This document shows, piece by piece, positions 1 to 6,651 of a stretch of DNA of 12,300 bases (positions are counted from its first letter, which is position 1; every line of letters begins with the position of its first letter). Where the stretch lies: assembly GCA_024464205.1 (NCBI GenBank), contig JANHAI010000010.1:1-12300 (forward strand). The letters are read 5' to 3'. A program made the position numbers and the translations under genes. This DNA is from Candidatus Methanomethylicia archaeon. Its GTDB lineage: Archaea; Thermoproteota; Methanomethylicia; Methanomethylicales; Methanomethylicaceae. The notes beneath the pieces are model-generated. The model had not been told where the DNA came from. It made no database searches and was given only the letters and a program-made list of their open reading frames with translations.

Positions 1-1220
1 CTTGAGATGTAGTTGCAAAGTTCATTGTGCATGGCATGCGCCGAGATGTCAAAGTGGGCGATCTTGCTATTGACATTTACGGACTTTGTCTCTTTGGTTA
101 TCATGTCTCTAAGGTCGAATTGTCTTTTGCCCTCTAAAAGACCATGGCCTGTGGTCCCTTCCTCCATATGACCACAAAGTGCGACGACGTTTTTCTTTGA
201 GGGCGCCATATGTATGAGGTGCCAAACGCTCCAGCCGCCCCTAAGCATTCCTGAAGGGGCCAGGATGATGCACGGTTCATCCTTCATATGAAGTTGTTTC
301 CTCTCCCTGAGGCTCCGGAAGAGGCGGAGGGCTTCCCAGCGGAATGGGTTAATGTTGTTGAAGAGGTACCCTCTCCTGACTTTGTCATCCATGTATATCA
401 GGAATTGCTCATACACCCTTAGGGTCTCTATCGCCATGCCCTCGAGGTAAACGTCGGTGTTCGGAAACCTGTTCCAATTGTCTTTTAGTATCTTCAGCAG
501 ATCCTGCGTTTTCCCCACAGAGAAGGTCGGGATTAGCACTTTTCCGCCTTCTTCGATAGTGATCCTTATAGAATCAATAAACTCCTTTGAGATCTCGTCG
601 CGGCTCTTCCTGTTCTTGCCACCATATGTGCCTTCGCATATTAGGACATCAGGGTAGGCGAGGTCATCGGTCCTCCAGTATCGGAGGTGATTGGATGATG
701 TCCCAAGATCGCCGGAGTAGACTATTCTGAAGTTGTTGTATGACAGCTCCGTCATAGTTGAGCCCAAGATGTGCCCGGCATTATGGAAATTTACGTTGAC
801 TGAATTCAGTTTGAATCTTTCATGATAAGTCGTGGCAACCGCTAGTTTCATTAGAACCTTGTGCATCTCTTTTGAGGACCAAAGCCGATCTTCCTTTGCC
901 CACTCCCGCTCCATTATTGATAGCTCATCCTGCCACAGGAGGTTCAGCAGGGCGAGGGTCGGCAGCGTCATGTAAATGTTGCCTTTGAACCCCCTCCGAA
1001 CAAGTGCTGGTATGGCGCCTGTATGATCGAGGTGTGCGTGGGATACGAATATGGCGTCAAGGTTCTCTATACTCGTGCCCGCCATTTTTGGCAAGGCACC
1101 TTCGCCTTCTGATGCGGGGTCTATCCCACAATCAAGCAAGAAATGATGGTTGTTTATGTCGAGTTGAAGGCAGCTCCTCCCGACTTCTTTGCCTCCGCCC
1201 AGAACCTTCAGTTGGGGCAT
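1..1220 (-). CDS. Beta-CASP metallo-beta-lactamase RNase, aCPSF2-like (3' end cut by window edge)
   Basis: About 406 residues are visible; the C-terminus lies beyond base 1. The protein is a zinc-dependent ribonuclease of the beta-CASP group, the family of CPSF-73 and archaeal aCPSF1/aCPSF2/RNase J, which cut or trim RNA in the cytoplasm. Visible motifs in order: LLDCG (Asp30, motif 1), HAHLDH (61-66, motif 2), His150 in HNAGHILGS (motif 3), Asp171 in SGDLG (motif 4), Glu196 in CEGTYG (motif A) and His395 in ISAHAM (motif B). The last metal-site His (motif C) should lie just outside the window. There is no N-terminal KH region, which favours aCPSF2 over aCPSF1. The ATG start is supported by GAGGT at 1228-1232, 7 bases upstream. 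Motif B normally reads SAHxD; here Met replaces the Asp. The family assignment is firm; the aCPSF2 subtype is inferred from the short N-terminus. Confidence 0.88.
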   Translation of the reverse strand, partial: MPQLKVLGGGKEVGRSCLQLDINNHHFLLDCGIDPASEGEGALPKMAGTSIENLDAIFVSHAHLDHTGAIPALVRRGFKGNIYMTLPTLALLNLLWQDELSIMEREWAKEDRLWSSKEMHKVLMKLAVATTYHERFKLNSVNVNFHNAGHILGSTMTELSYNNFRIVYSGDLGTSSNHLRYWRTDDLAYPDVLICEGTYGGKNRKSRDEISKEFIDSIRITIEEGGKVLIPTFSVGKTQDLLKILKDNWNRFPNTDVYLEGMAIETLRVYEQFLIYMDDKVRRGYLFNNINPFRWEALRLFRSLRERKQLHMKDEPCIILAPSGMLRGGWSVWHLIHMAPSKKNVVALCGHMEEGTTGHGLLEGKRQFDLRDMITKETKSVNVNSKIAHFDISAHAMHNELCNYIS

Positions 1221-1343
1221 TAATTTGACCTCAACACAATATAGATAGTCGTCGTCATGTAGTTTTAAAGCTTTTTATAAAAATAATTCGAGTGCAGAAA
1301 GGGTAAAAAGCGATCATTGGAGAATACAAATGGGGCAGAAATA
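1221..1343. promoter_or_regulatory. Divergent promoter region with palindromic TATA element
   Basis: The spacer between the divergent beta-CASP and thioredoxin genes contains the perfect 12-base palindrome TTTTTATAAAAA at 1272-1283, inside an A/T-rich stretch. Being symmetric, it can be read as a TATA box in either direction. An archaeal start about 25 bases away would fall near 1252 for the minus-strand gene, leaving a leader of about 30 bases that contains its GAGGT SD site. For the plus-strand gene it would fall near 1303. A second A/T element (TTTAAA, 1263-1268) lies beside it. That one element serves both directions is inferred. Confidence 0.55.
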
Positions 1344-1670
1344 ATGGCGATGCCAATTGATGTGGATGACAAAGGCTTCGACAGCTTTATTGATTCTGAG
1401 GGGCTCACGGTTGTTGAGTTCTGGGATCCTTGGTGCAGCATTTGCGCAGAGATGGCGCCCATTTATGAGGCGTTATCAACGAGGTATGGAGGTAAAGCAA
1501 AGTTTGGGAAACTCAACATGCGCGAAAACAAGAAGATGGCAGATCTTTACGAGGTCTACATTACGCCGACCTTCATATTCTTCAGGGAGGGGAAAGAGAT
1601 CAGCCGCCTAGGAGGGCTGCTGCAACCGAACGAGCTAGAAATCGAGCTGGAGAAGCAACTTTCGCAATAA
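1344..1670 (+). CDS. Thioredoxin-like protein with WCSIC active site
   Basis: A 108-residue thioredoxin-fold protein, the usual size for the family, which reduces protein disulfides in the cytoplasm. The redox motif is WCSIC (Cys31 and Cys34 with this start) instead of the classical WCGPC. It is preceded by VVEFWDP and followed by the cis-proline loop ITPT (Pro75). The central linker residues tune redox potential, so partners may differ from a standard thioredoxin. The start is uncertain: an in-frame TTG at 1317 would add nine residues, but the ATG at 1344 gives the standard family N-terminus and leaves room for a leader after the TATA element at 1272-1283. It is the first gene of a tight run with phosphoglycolate phosphatase (35-base gap) and the Trm9-like methyltransferase. 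Disulfide reductase activity is inferred from the motif; no thioredoxin reductase is visible. Confidence 0.85.
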   Translation: MAMPIDVDDKGFDSFIDSEGLTVVEFWDPWCSICAEMAPIYEALSTRYGGKAKFGKLNMRENKKMADLYEVYITPTFIFFREGKEISRLGGLLQPNELEIELEKQLSQ

Positions 1671-1705
1671 GTAAATGTGAACCGGCCTTTGTTTGAGGTG
1701 GGACG

Positions 1706-2392
1706 ATGATTAGGGCAGTTGCCACTGATGTCGATGGCACTATGACGGATGATAATTCGCTGCTTAGTGTCGATTCGGTCGCAGCAGTCAGGAAGCTTGA
1801 AGAAGCCAACATAAAGGTCATGCTCTGCTCGGGGAATGCGCTCTGCGTTTTAAAGTCATTAGCCAGGTACATTGGTTGTTCGGGCCCAATAATCGCAGAG
1901 AATGGCGGGGTAGTCGAGTACAGGGGCAAGGTGAAGATCCTAGGCGACATCGAAGGTCCCAAGAAAGCCCTTGAGAAACTAAGGCAGGCACATGGCAGTG
2001 AGGTCAAAGAGGCTTGGTCGAATGCCTATAGGTTTGCAGACCTTGCTATACTGAGGACGCTGGCTCCTGAGAAGATCCGTCCGATAGTATCCGAAATCGA
2101 AGGGATAAAGGTGATTGACAGCGGATTTGCATACCATATAATAGACAAGAGGGTTGACAAAGGGGCAGGCTTGAAAGTTGCAGCAGATTGGATCGGGATT
2201 AAGCCAGAAGAGCTGGCTGGCATCGGTGACAGCATGACAGACATCGAATTGCTCAGATATGCTGGATTCAGGGGGGCGGTCGCCAATGCGCCTGATGAGG
2301 TTAAGAGGGTAGCAAATTTTGTAGCAGCTAAGAGGTATGGAGAGGGGTTCGCGGAAATCGTCGATAAAATACTGCTCTTGAAAAGTGAGTAG
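1706..2392 (+). CDS. Phosphoglycolate phosphatase, archaeal HAD type
   Basis: A 228-residue haloacid dehalogenase superfamily hydrolase of the Cof/IIB type, matching archaeal phosphoglycolate phosphatase, which hydrolyses 2-phosphoglycolate to glycolate. All four HAD motifs are present: DVDGT (nucleophile Asp8 and acid/base Asp10), Ser42 in LCSGN, Lys152 in DKGAGL, and GDSMTD (Asp175, Asp179) for magnesium. The cap domain lies between motifs II and III. The ATG start has GAGGTG at 1695-1700, five bases upstream. It sits between thioredoxin and a methyltransferase gene that starts two bases after its stop, so the three are probably cotranscribed. Related HAD-IIB enzymes act on sugar phosphates, so the substrate is less certain than the fold. 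No RuBisCO gene is visible that would explain a phosphoglycolate source. Confidence 0.85.
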   Translation: MIRAVATDVDGTMTDDNSLLSVDSVAAVRKLEEANIKVMLCSGNALCVLKSLARYIGCSGPIIAENGGVVEYRGKVKILGDIEGPKKALEKLRQAHGSEVKEAWSNAYRFADLAILRTLAPEKIRPIVSEIEGIKVIDSGFAYHIIDKRVDKGAGLKVAADWIGIKPEELAGIGDSMTDIELLRYAGFRGAVANAPDEVKRVANFVAAKRYGEGFAEIVDKILLLKSE

Positions 2393-2394
2393 AG

Positions 2395-3096
2395 ATGGCA
2401 GCTGGTGAGCGGAGAGGGATCATCACGGCATGGGACGAGGTTGCGGAAGATTTCTCAGCCAAGAGGCGCAGACCTTGGCCAAGCCTTTCCGATCTAGGGA
2501 GCTGCAAGGGCGAGCGCGTCCTTGATTTGGGCGCCGGCGCAGGCAGGAACACTGCTGAGTTCGTGAAGCAGGGTGCAGAGAACGTTGTGGCGGCTGACAT
2601 ATCGGCAAAGATGCTGGGCATCATTATGAGGACGGCTTCCGCCAGAACAGGAGTTGTGGACGTCGTTAGGTGCGATGCGGTCCACCTACCCTTCAGATCA
2701 GACACCTTTAGCGCCGTGGCATTGATAGCCCTGATACATCACATCCCAAAAAAGAGTAACAGATTGACCGCAACGAAGGAGGCCTACAGAGTGGCAGCGC
2801 CTGGTGGCAGGGTACTTGTGACAGCTTGGGCAAGGGGGCAGTTGAGGTTTGCCAAGAAGATTCCGTCGATGCTTAAGAGGAGGCTCAAAGGCGGCGAGTT
2901 CGGGGACGCTTGCATCGAGTGGGGGAAGAAAGCCCAGAGGTTCTACCATTTATTCACGAAAAAAGAACTTGAAGAGACGGTGATGGACGCAGGATTCAGG
3001 ATAGAAAGGTCGCATGGAGAGAGAATCCGCTCAAGGCTATTCAACGAAAACTGGGTGGTGCTGGGCTACAAGACCCCTGATCGGAGGGGGGCGTAA
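2395..3096 (+). CDS. Trm9-like SAM-dependent methyltransferase
   Basis: A 233-residue class I (Rossmann) methyltransferase. The SAM-binding motif I is VLDLGAGAG (residues 42-50), the acidic end of strand 2 is AADIS (Asp68), and motif IV is LIHHI (113-117). Three features point to the Trm9/ALKBH8 tRNA methyltransferase group rather than a generic family 11 enzyme: the N-terminal AEDFSAKRRRPWP (17-29), the post-motif AAPGGRVLVTAW, and the C-terminal YHLFTKKELEE and NENWVV. Trm9 methyl-esterifies carboxymethyluridine at tRNA position 34 and needs the activator Trm112 in eukaryotes; Trm112-dependent relatives occur in archaea. No Trm112 gene is visible here. The gene starts two bases after the phosphatase stop, so it is probably translated from the same message. 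Elp3, which makes the substrate modification, is the next gene. The subgroup call rests on remembered consensus. Confidence 0.72.
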   Translation: MAAGERRGIITAWDEVAEDFSAKRRRPWPSLSDLGSCKGERVLDLGAGAGRNTAEFVKQGAENVVAADISAKMLGIIMRTASARTGVVDVVRCDAVHLPFRSDTFSAVALIALIHHIPKKSNRLTATKEAYRVAAPGGRVLVTAWARGQLRFAKKIPSMLKRRLKGGEFGDACIEWGKKAQRFYHLFTKKELEETVMDAGFRIERSHGERIRSRLFNENWVVLGYKTPDRRGA

Positions 3097-3284
3097 AGGC
3101 GAAAATGCTTAGCATTCATTTTCTTCTCATTGTGATTGCATCGGGCATCCATGCTTCCAAATCGTCGAACTCCATGCGACCTATAAGAATGGAAGCCCAT
3201 CGAAAAGTAGAGCTCAACTGCCACAGAATGAAACGCAAGGGCGCTGTCGAGAGGAATGAAGCCTTTTCATGAGGATGAAATGAT
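3097..3284 (+). other. 188-base intergenic region before Elp3
   Basis: Apart from the hairpin at 3104-3128, this stretch shows a weak TATA-like CCTATAAGA (about 3179-3187) that could drive Elp3 with a leader of roughly 75 bases. GAGG at 3271-3274 is the SD site for the TTG start of Elp3. I see no tRNA fold and no convincing small gene in it. Confidence 0.4.
3104..3128 (+). terminator. Possible hairpin plus pyrimidine-rich transcript end
   Basis: Seven bases after the methyltransferase stop there is a perfect inverted repeat AATGC-TTA-GCATT (3104-3116), followed by CATTTTCTTCTC. A 5-bp stem followed by a T-rich tract could end the thioredoxin-phosphatase-methyltransferase transcript. The stem is short and the T tract is interrupted, so this is a weak call. 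Confidence 0.35.
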
Positions 3285-4916
3285 TTGAGGCCTGATGGGA
3301 TGAGGAATAGAGATGAAGGCTTGGAGGAGCGAGTCGCTCGCAGACTCATAGAAGTTTTGAAATCAAAACCATTCACCAAGGAAGAATTTGCAAAGGTCAA
3401 GTATCGCATAGCGAAGGAGGAAGGGTGTAAGATAGTCCCAAGAGACCATGACATAATCAAATACTTGAGGGATGATGAGGGGGACGAGCTCCTTTTGTTG
3501 CGTAGTAAAGGGGTGCGATCAGCGTCTGGGATATACACGGTGGCAGTCATGACCAAGCCTGCAAAGTGCCCAAAGGATTCCCCTTGCGACTACTGCCCTG
3601 GCGGAGTTGAGTGGGGGACACCTCAGAGCTATCTCGGGAAGGAGCCTGCTCTGATGAGGGGGGTTCAGCTAAAGTTTGATCCTTATGAACAGGTCAGGTA
3701 CAGGCTGCGGCAATATGAAGCGATCGGTCACAGGCCATCCAAGATCCAATTAATCATCATGGGAGGGACATTCCCATCTACCGACCTCGATTACCAAGAG
3801 TGGTTCGTTACACAATGCATCCAAGCAATGAACGATTTCCCGCAGAGAGTACCAACGAAGTGGAGGTACCTCAGCAGGGTCCAGGAAAAAAATGAGCGCG
3901 CGAAGTTCAGGTGTATTGGCATAACAATGGAGACGAGGCCTGACTTCGCGAATGAGCCCCAGGCTGACAGGATGACAAGGCTTGGCTGCACAATGGTTGA
4001 AATGGGCGTGCAATCCCTCGACAATGAGATCCTCAAGGGAGTGAACAGAGGCCATACGGTCGAGGATGTGGCTAGAGCCACGCGGATCCTGCGTGATACT
4101 GGGCTAAAGGTAGGGTATCACATGATGCCCGGCCTGCCGGGCAGCTCAATATCCCAGGACCTTCAAGACTTGAGGGCAATTTTCGAAGACGAGAGGTTCA
4201 AACCGGATTACTTGAAGATCTATCCGACCCTTGTGATCGAAGGGACTGAGCTGTACAAGAAATGGGTAAAGGGGGAATATCGCCCTCTGTCTTGCGATCA
4301 GGCAGCGGATCTCATCTGTAGGGCGCACGCCTTCTTTCCCAAATGGGTAAGGGTTTCAAGGATCCAGCGCGATGTTCCTGCAGGCATAATAAGTGACGGT
4401 GTGAAGAAGAGCAACCTGAGGGAAATTGTTGAAAAGAGGTTGGCTGCAGAGGGGAGAAGTTGCAAGTGCATCAGGTGCAGGGAAATAGGTTTGGCATCAA
4501 GACGGGGGAAGGACCTTCTCGGGATGAGCCCCAAACTCACCACCACCAAATACAGTGCTGGGGGCGGGACTGAGATATTCATGGCAGTGGAAGACGAGAG
4601 GTTAGATGTGCTGATTGGATTTCTTAGGTTGCGCATTCCATCATCCGATGCGCATAGGAAGGAGGTTGCCGGCAGTGCTATCGTGAGAGAGCTCCACGTC
4701 TATGGTATGCAGATTCCGGTTGGCGAGAGGCATAGCATGGCTTTCCAGCACCGGGGGTGGGGAACCTTGCTCTTGCAAAGGGCTGAAAGAATGGCTCTCG
4801 AAGAATATGGACTGAAGAAAATCGTGGTCCTACCAGGAGTTGGTGTCAGAGGGTATTACCGTTTGCGCGGATACCGGCGGTTGCCGAACTCCCCATTCAT
4901 GCGCAAGGAGCTGTAG
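3285..4916 (+). CDS. elp3: Elp3: radical SAM/acetyltransferase tRNA wobble-uridine modification enzyme
   Basis: A 543-residue archaeal Elp3, which uses acetyl-CoA and SAM radical chemistry to put a carboxymethyl group on C5 of U34 in tRNA; in archaea it works without the other Elongator subunits. The iron-sulfur cysteines are Cys95, Cys101 and Cys104 in the segment ending CDYCPGG. Core family blocks follow: MGGTFPS, GITMETRPDF, MGVQSLDNEIL, NRGHT, YHMMPGLPGS and IYPTLVIEGTELY. A zinc-type cluster SCKCIRC (Cys393, 395, 398) links to the GNAT domain, whose acetyl-CoA loop is QHRGWG (488-493), ending in GVRGYYRLRGY. Length is normal. The start is TTG, supported by GAGG at 3271-3274 with 10-base spacing; an in-frame TGA lies just upstream at 3276-3278, and ATG at 3300 is the alternative. 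The upstream neighbour is a Trm9-like methyltransferase, the next enzyme of the same modification pathway. Confidence 0.96.
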   Translation: MRPDGMRNRDEGLEERVARRLIEVLKSKPFTKEEFAKVKYRIAKEEGCKIVPRDHDIIKYLRDDEGDELLLLRSKGVRSASGIYTVAVMTKPAKCPKDSPCDYCPGGVEWGTPQSYLGKEPALMRGVQLKFDPYEQVRYRLRQYEAIGHRPSKIQLIIMGGTFPSTDLDYQEWFVTQCIQAMNDFPQRVPTKWRYLSRVQEKNERAKFRCIGITMETRPDFANEPQADRMTRLGCTMVEMGVQSLDNEILKGVNRGHTVEDVARATRILRDTGLKVGYHMMPGLPGSSISQDLQDLRAIFEDERFKPDYLKIYPTLVIEGTELYKKWVKGEYRPLSCDQAADLICRAHAFFPKWVRVSRIQRDVPAGIISDGVKKSNLREIVEKRLAAEGRSCKCIRCREIGLASRRGKDLLGMSPKLTTTKYSAGGGTEIFMAVEDERLDVLIGFLRLRIPSSDAHRKEVAGSAIVRELHVYGMQIPVGERHSMAFQHRGWGTLLLQRAERMALEEYGLKKIVVLPGVGVRGYYRLRGYRRLPNSPFMRKEL

Positions 4917-4922
4917 CTTTTT
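4905..4922 (+). terminator. Hairpin over the Elp3 stop codon with T5 run
   Basis: AAGGAGC (4905-4911) can pair with GCTTTTT (4916-4922), using two G-U pairs, around a TGTA loop. The Elp3 stop TAG (4914-4916) straddles the loop and stem. The stem ends in five T residues. T-rich ends are typical of archaeal termination, so this is a plausible transcript end; the hairpin contribution is inferred. Confidence 0.4.
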
Positions 4923-5069
4923 CGGCGCCGACATTTTTGGGCGATCGGACGGTTACCAAAACGATCAGCTAGAAAGATCCATCGCGAATGCCGCCGCCAT
5001 TATTGGAGTCTTGTATGAAATGCGGATCCCAACAGCCGATGGAGGGCAAAAAACAGGCGTTGCACCACA

Positions 5070-5078
5070 TTTTTATAT
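5070..5078 (+). promoter_or_regulatory. TATA box for the PINA-trm5-larE cluster
   Basis: TTTTTATAT at 5070-5078 stands out in a GC-richer spacer, centred about 37 bases before the ATG at 5111. The predicted transcription start near 5100 leaves a leader of about ten bases without a well-placed SD site, suggesting near-leaderless translation of the first gene. The 194-base gap 4917-5110 shows nothing else that I can support. Confidence 0.55.
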
Positions 5079-5110
5079 GCTGCCAATGAAGGGAGTCTCA
5101 GGTTCTCAAG

Positions 5111-6640
5111 ATGAGTGTAGAGGAAGCGGTCTCCGACCTTTCTTCAATCAAGTCAGGGTTTATGGCTGACCTAGTATTAGGCGGCAAGATAACGAAGAGA
5201 GTCATATTGCCTGATCTTGTGCTTGAGCGCATAAGGAAGGATTCAGAGAATGGGGACATAATCGGTCTTGATGAGCTGATAAAGCTGAAGGGCGCAGCAG
5301 ATCAAGTTGGCATCGAGATCAAGTTGATGGCCGGGAAAAGGCGAAGTGATGATCCTGACGAAGTCGCTTTGGAGTTGTCTTACGAGGGGGGCTATGCCCT
5401 GGCTACGTCCAACGAGAGCCTCGCCAAGGCAGCACATGCGATAGGTATCCAAGTCCTTAAGGGTAAGACCAAGCTCACATCCCCCCCTGCATTCCTCAAG
5501 TACTTTACCAAGGACACAATGTCCATACACCTCAAGGACGGGACCCGGGCTAGAGCCAAGATTGGGAAACCGGGGAGCTGGCAACTCGTAGAGATATCAA
5601 AGGAGGAGATCCCGAAGGCGGAGATCGACAGGATCGTCCAGGACATATTGGAGAGGGCGGAGGGGGGAGAAGGCTTTCTCGAGGTAAAGAGAGAGGGCTC
5701 GAATATCGTCATGCTGAACGACAGCAGGATAATAATCACATTCCCTCCCTTCTCTGACAAGCTTGAACTCACGATCACTCGGAAGATTGCTGACCTCGAG
5801 ATAGAAGACTACAACTTGCAGGATGTCTTGATCAATAGACTTAAAGAGCGCGCCGAAGGTATCCTGATAGCCGGAGCCCCCGGAATGGGCAAGACTACCT
5901 TCGCGCAGGCCTTGGCGAAGTTCTACTTGCGCCAGTCGAAGATAGTGAAGACTATCGAATCCCCTAGGGACTTGCATCTGCCAGCCATTGCAACGCAGTA
6001 CTCAAAGACACGATCTTCTTCAGAGGAGCTTCATGACGTCCTTCTTCTAAGCCGACCAGACTATACTTTTTTTGACGAGATGAGGGATACGGATGACTTC
6101 AAGATATTCACAGACCTTAGACTAGCTGGAGTAGGCATGGTAGGGGTGATACACGCAACCGCCCCAATCGACTCGATTCAGAGGTTCCTCGGAAGGGTTG
6201 AGCTGGGGGTAATACCGTCTGTGATAGACACTGTAATATTCATCGACAAGGGGAGAGTTGAGAAGGTGTATGAGCTGGAAACGACGGTAAAGATACCCCA
6301 CGGCCTCACCGAATCTGATCTCACAAGGCCTGTTGTCCAGGTGAAGAACTTCGAGACGGGCGAGGTCGAGTATGAGATTTACGTCTTTGGCGAACGGACC
6401 TTTGTAGTCCCAATGAGGCAGAGGGAGAGGGCAAGGGCGCCCGCTGCTTTTTCCCCAATTTCAAAGATAATAGGCAAGTTCGTCGAGATGGACGACGTTG
6501 AAATAATCACAAAAGATAGGGACATCACCATAATGATACCTCCAGAGAGCATGGGGTTAGTCATCAAGAGGTGCCGGAAGAAGCTCCAGAGGCTCGAGGA
6601 CAAGCTAAGGGTAAGGATCGTTCTAAAGCCAAAGGTGTGA
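5111..6640 (+). CDS. PINA-like PIN-ATPase-KH protein with degenerate PIN and KH motifs
   Basis: A 509-residue protein with the order N-terminal PIN-like region (about 1-118), linker, RecA/VirB11-type ATPase (about 220-390) and C-terminal KH-like segment (about 457-507). This is the architecture and length of PINA (PilT N-terminus ATPase), a hexameric archaeal ATPase reported to promote Holliday-junction branch migration and to interact with the Hjm helicase and Hjc. Walker A is GAPGMGKT (255-262), Walker B is FFDE (Asp322, Glu323), and His348 lies in VIHAT. The PIN motifs look eroded: the usual PDTS near the start is absent, the ELE after IIPE reads ERIR, and the TSD near the end reads TSN. 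The KH GxxG loop reads IKRCRK. An in-frame TGA at 5087-5089 excludes a longer N-terminus. The ATPase looks active; nuclease activity looks doubtful. First gene of a cluster with Trm5 and LarE. Confidence 0.88.
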   Translation: MSVEEAVSDLSSIKSGFMADLVLGGKITKRVILPDLVLERIRKDSENGDIIGLDELIKLKGAADQVGIEIKLMAGKRRSDDPDEVALELSYEGGYALATSNESLAKAAHAIGIQVLKGKTKLTSPPAFLKYFTKDTMSIHLKDGTRARAKIGKPGSWQLVEISKEEIPKAEIDRIVQDILERAEGGEGFLEVKREGSNIVMLNDSRIIITFPPFSDKLELTITRKIADLEIEDYNLQDVLINRLKERAEGILIAGAPGMGKTTFAQALAKFYLRQSKIVKTIESPRDLHLPAIATQYSKTRSSSEELHDVLLLSRPDYTFFDEMRDTDDFKIFTDLRLAGVGMVGVIHATAPIDSIQRFLGRVELGVIPSVIDTVIFIDKGRVEKVYELETTVKIPHGLTESDLTRPVVQVKNFETGEVEYEIYVFGERTFVVPMRQRERARAPAAFSPISKIIGKFVEMDDVEIITKDRDITIMIPPESMGLVIKRCRKKLQRLEDKLRVRIVLKPKV

Positions 6641-6651
6641 ATGACATAGCC

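Noticed and set aside
3116..3556. A 146-codon minus-strand frame covering the spacer before Elp3
   Set aside because: Mostly antisense to Elp3, no SD site, and no familiar motif; the spacer part is too short to stand alone.
4917..5069. A tRNA or small structured RNA in the spacer after Elp3
   Set aside because: I could not build a cloverleaf or any long stem; only the T-rich end of Elp3 and the PINA TATA box are supported.
4840..5169. A 109-codon open frame spanning the Elp3 3' end, the spacer and the start of PINA
   Set aside because: It overlaps two well-supported genes in another frame, shows no recognisable family pattern, and contains a clear TATA box and the PINA start.
6571..6651. 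An upstream GTG extension of Trm5
   Set aside because: It would lie inside PINA, has no spaced SD site, and adds a Lys/Ala-rich stretch unlike the family N-terminus.
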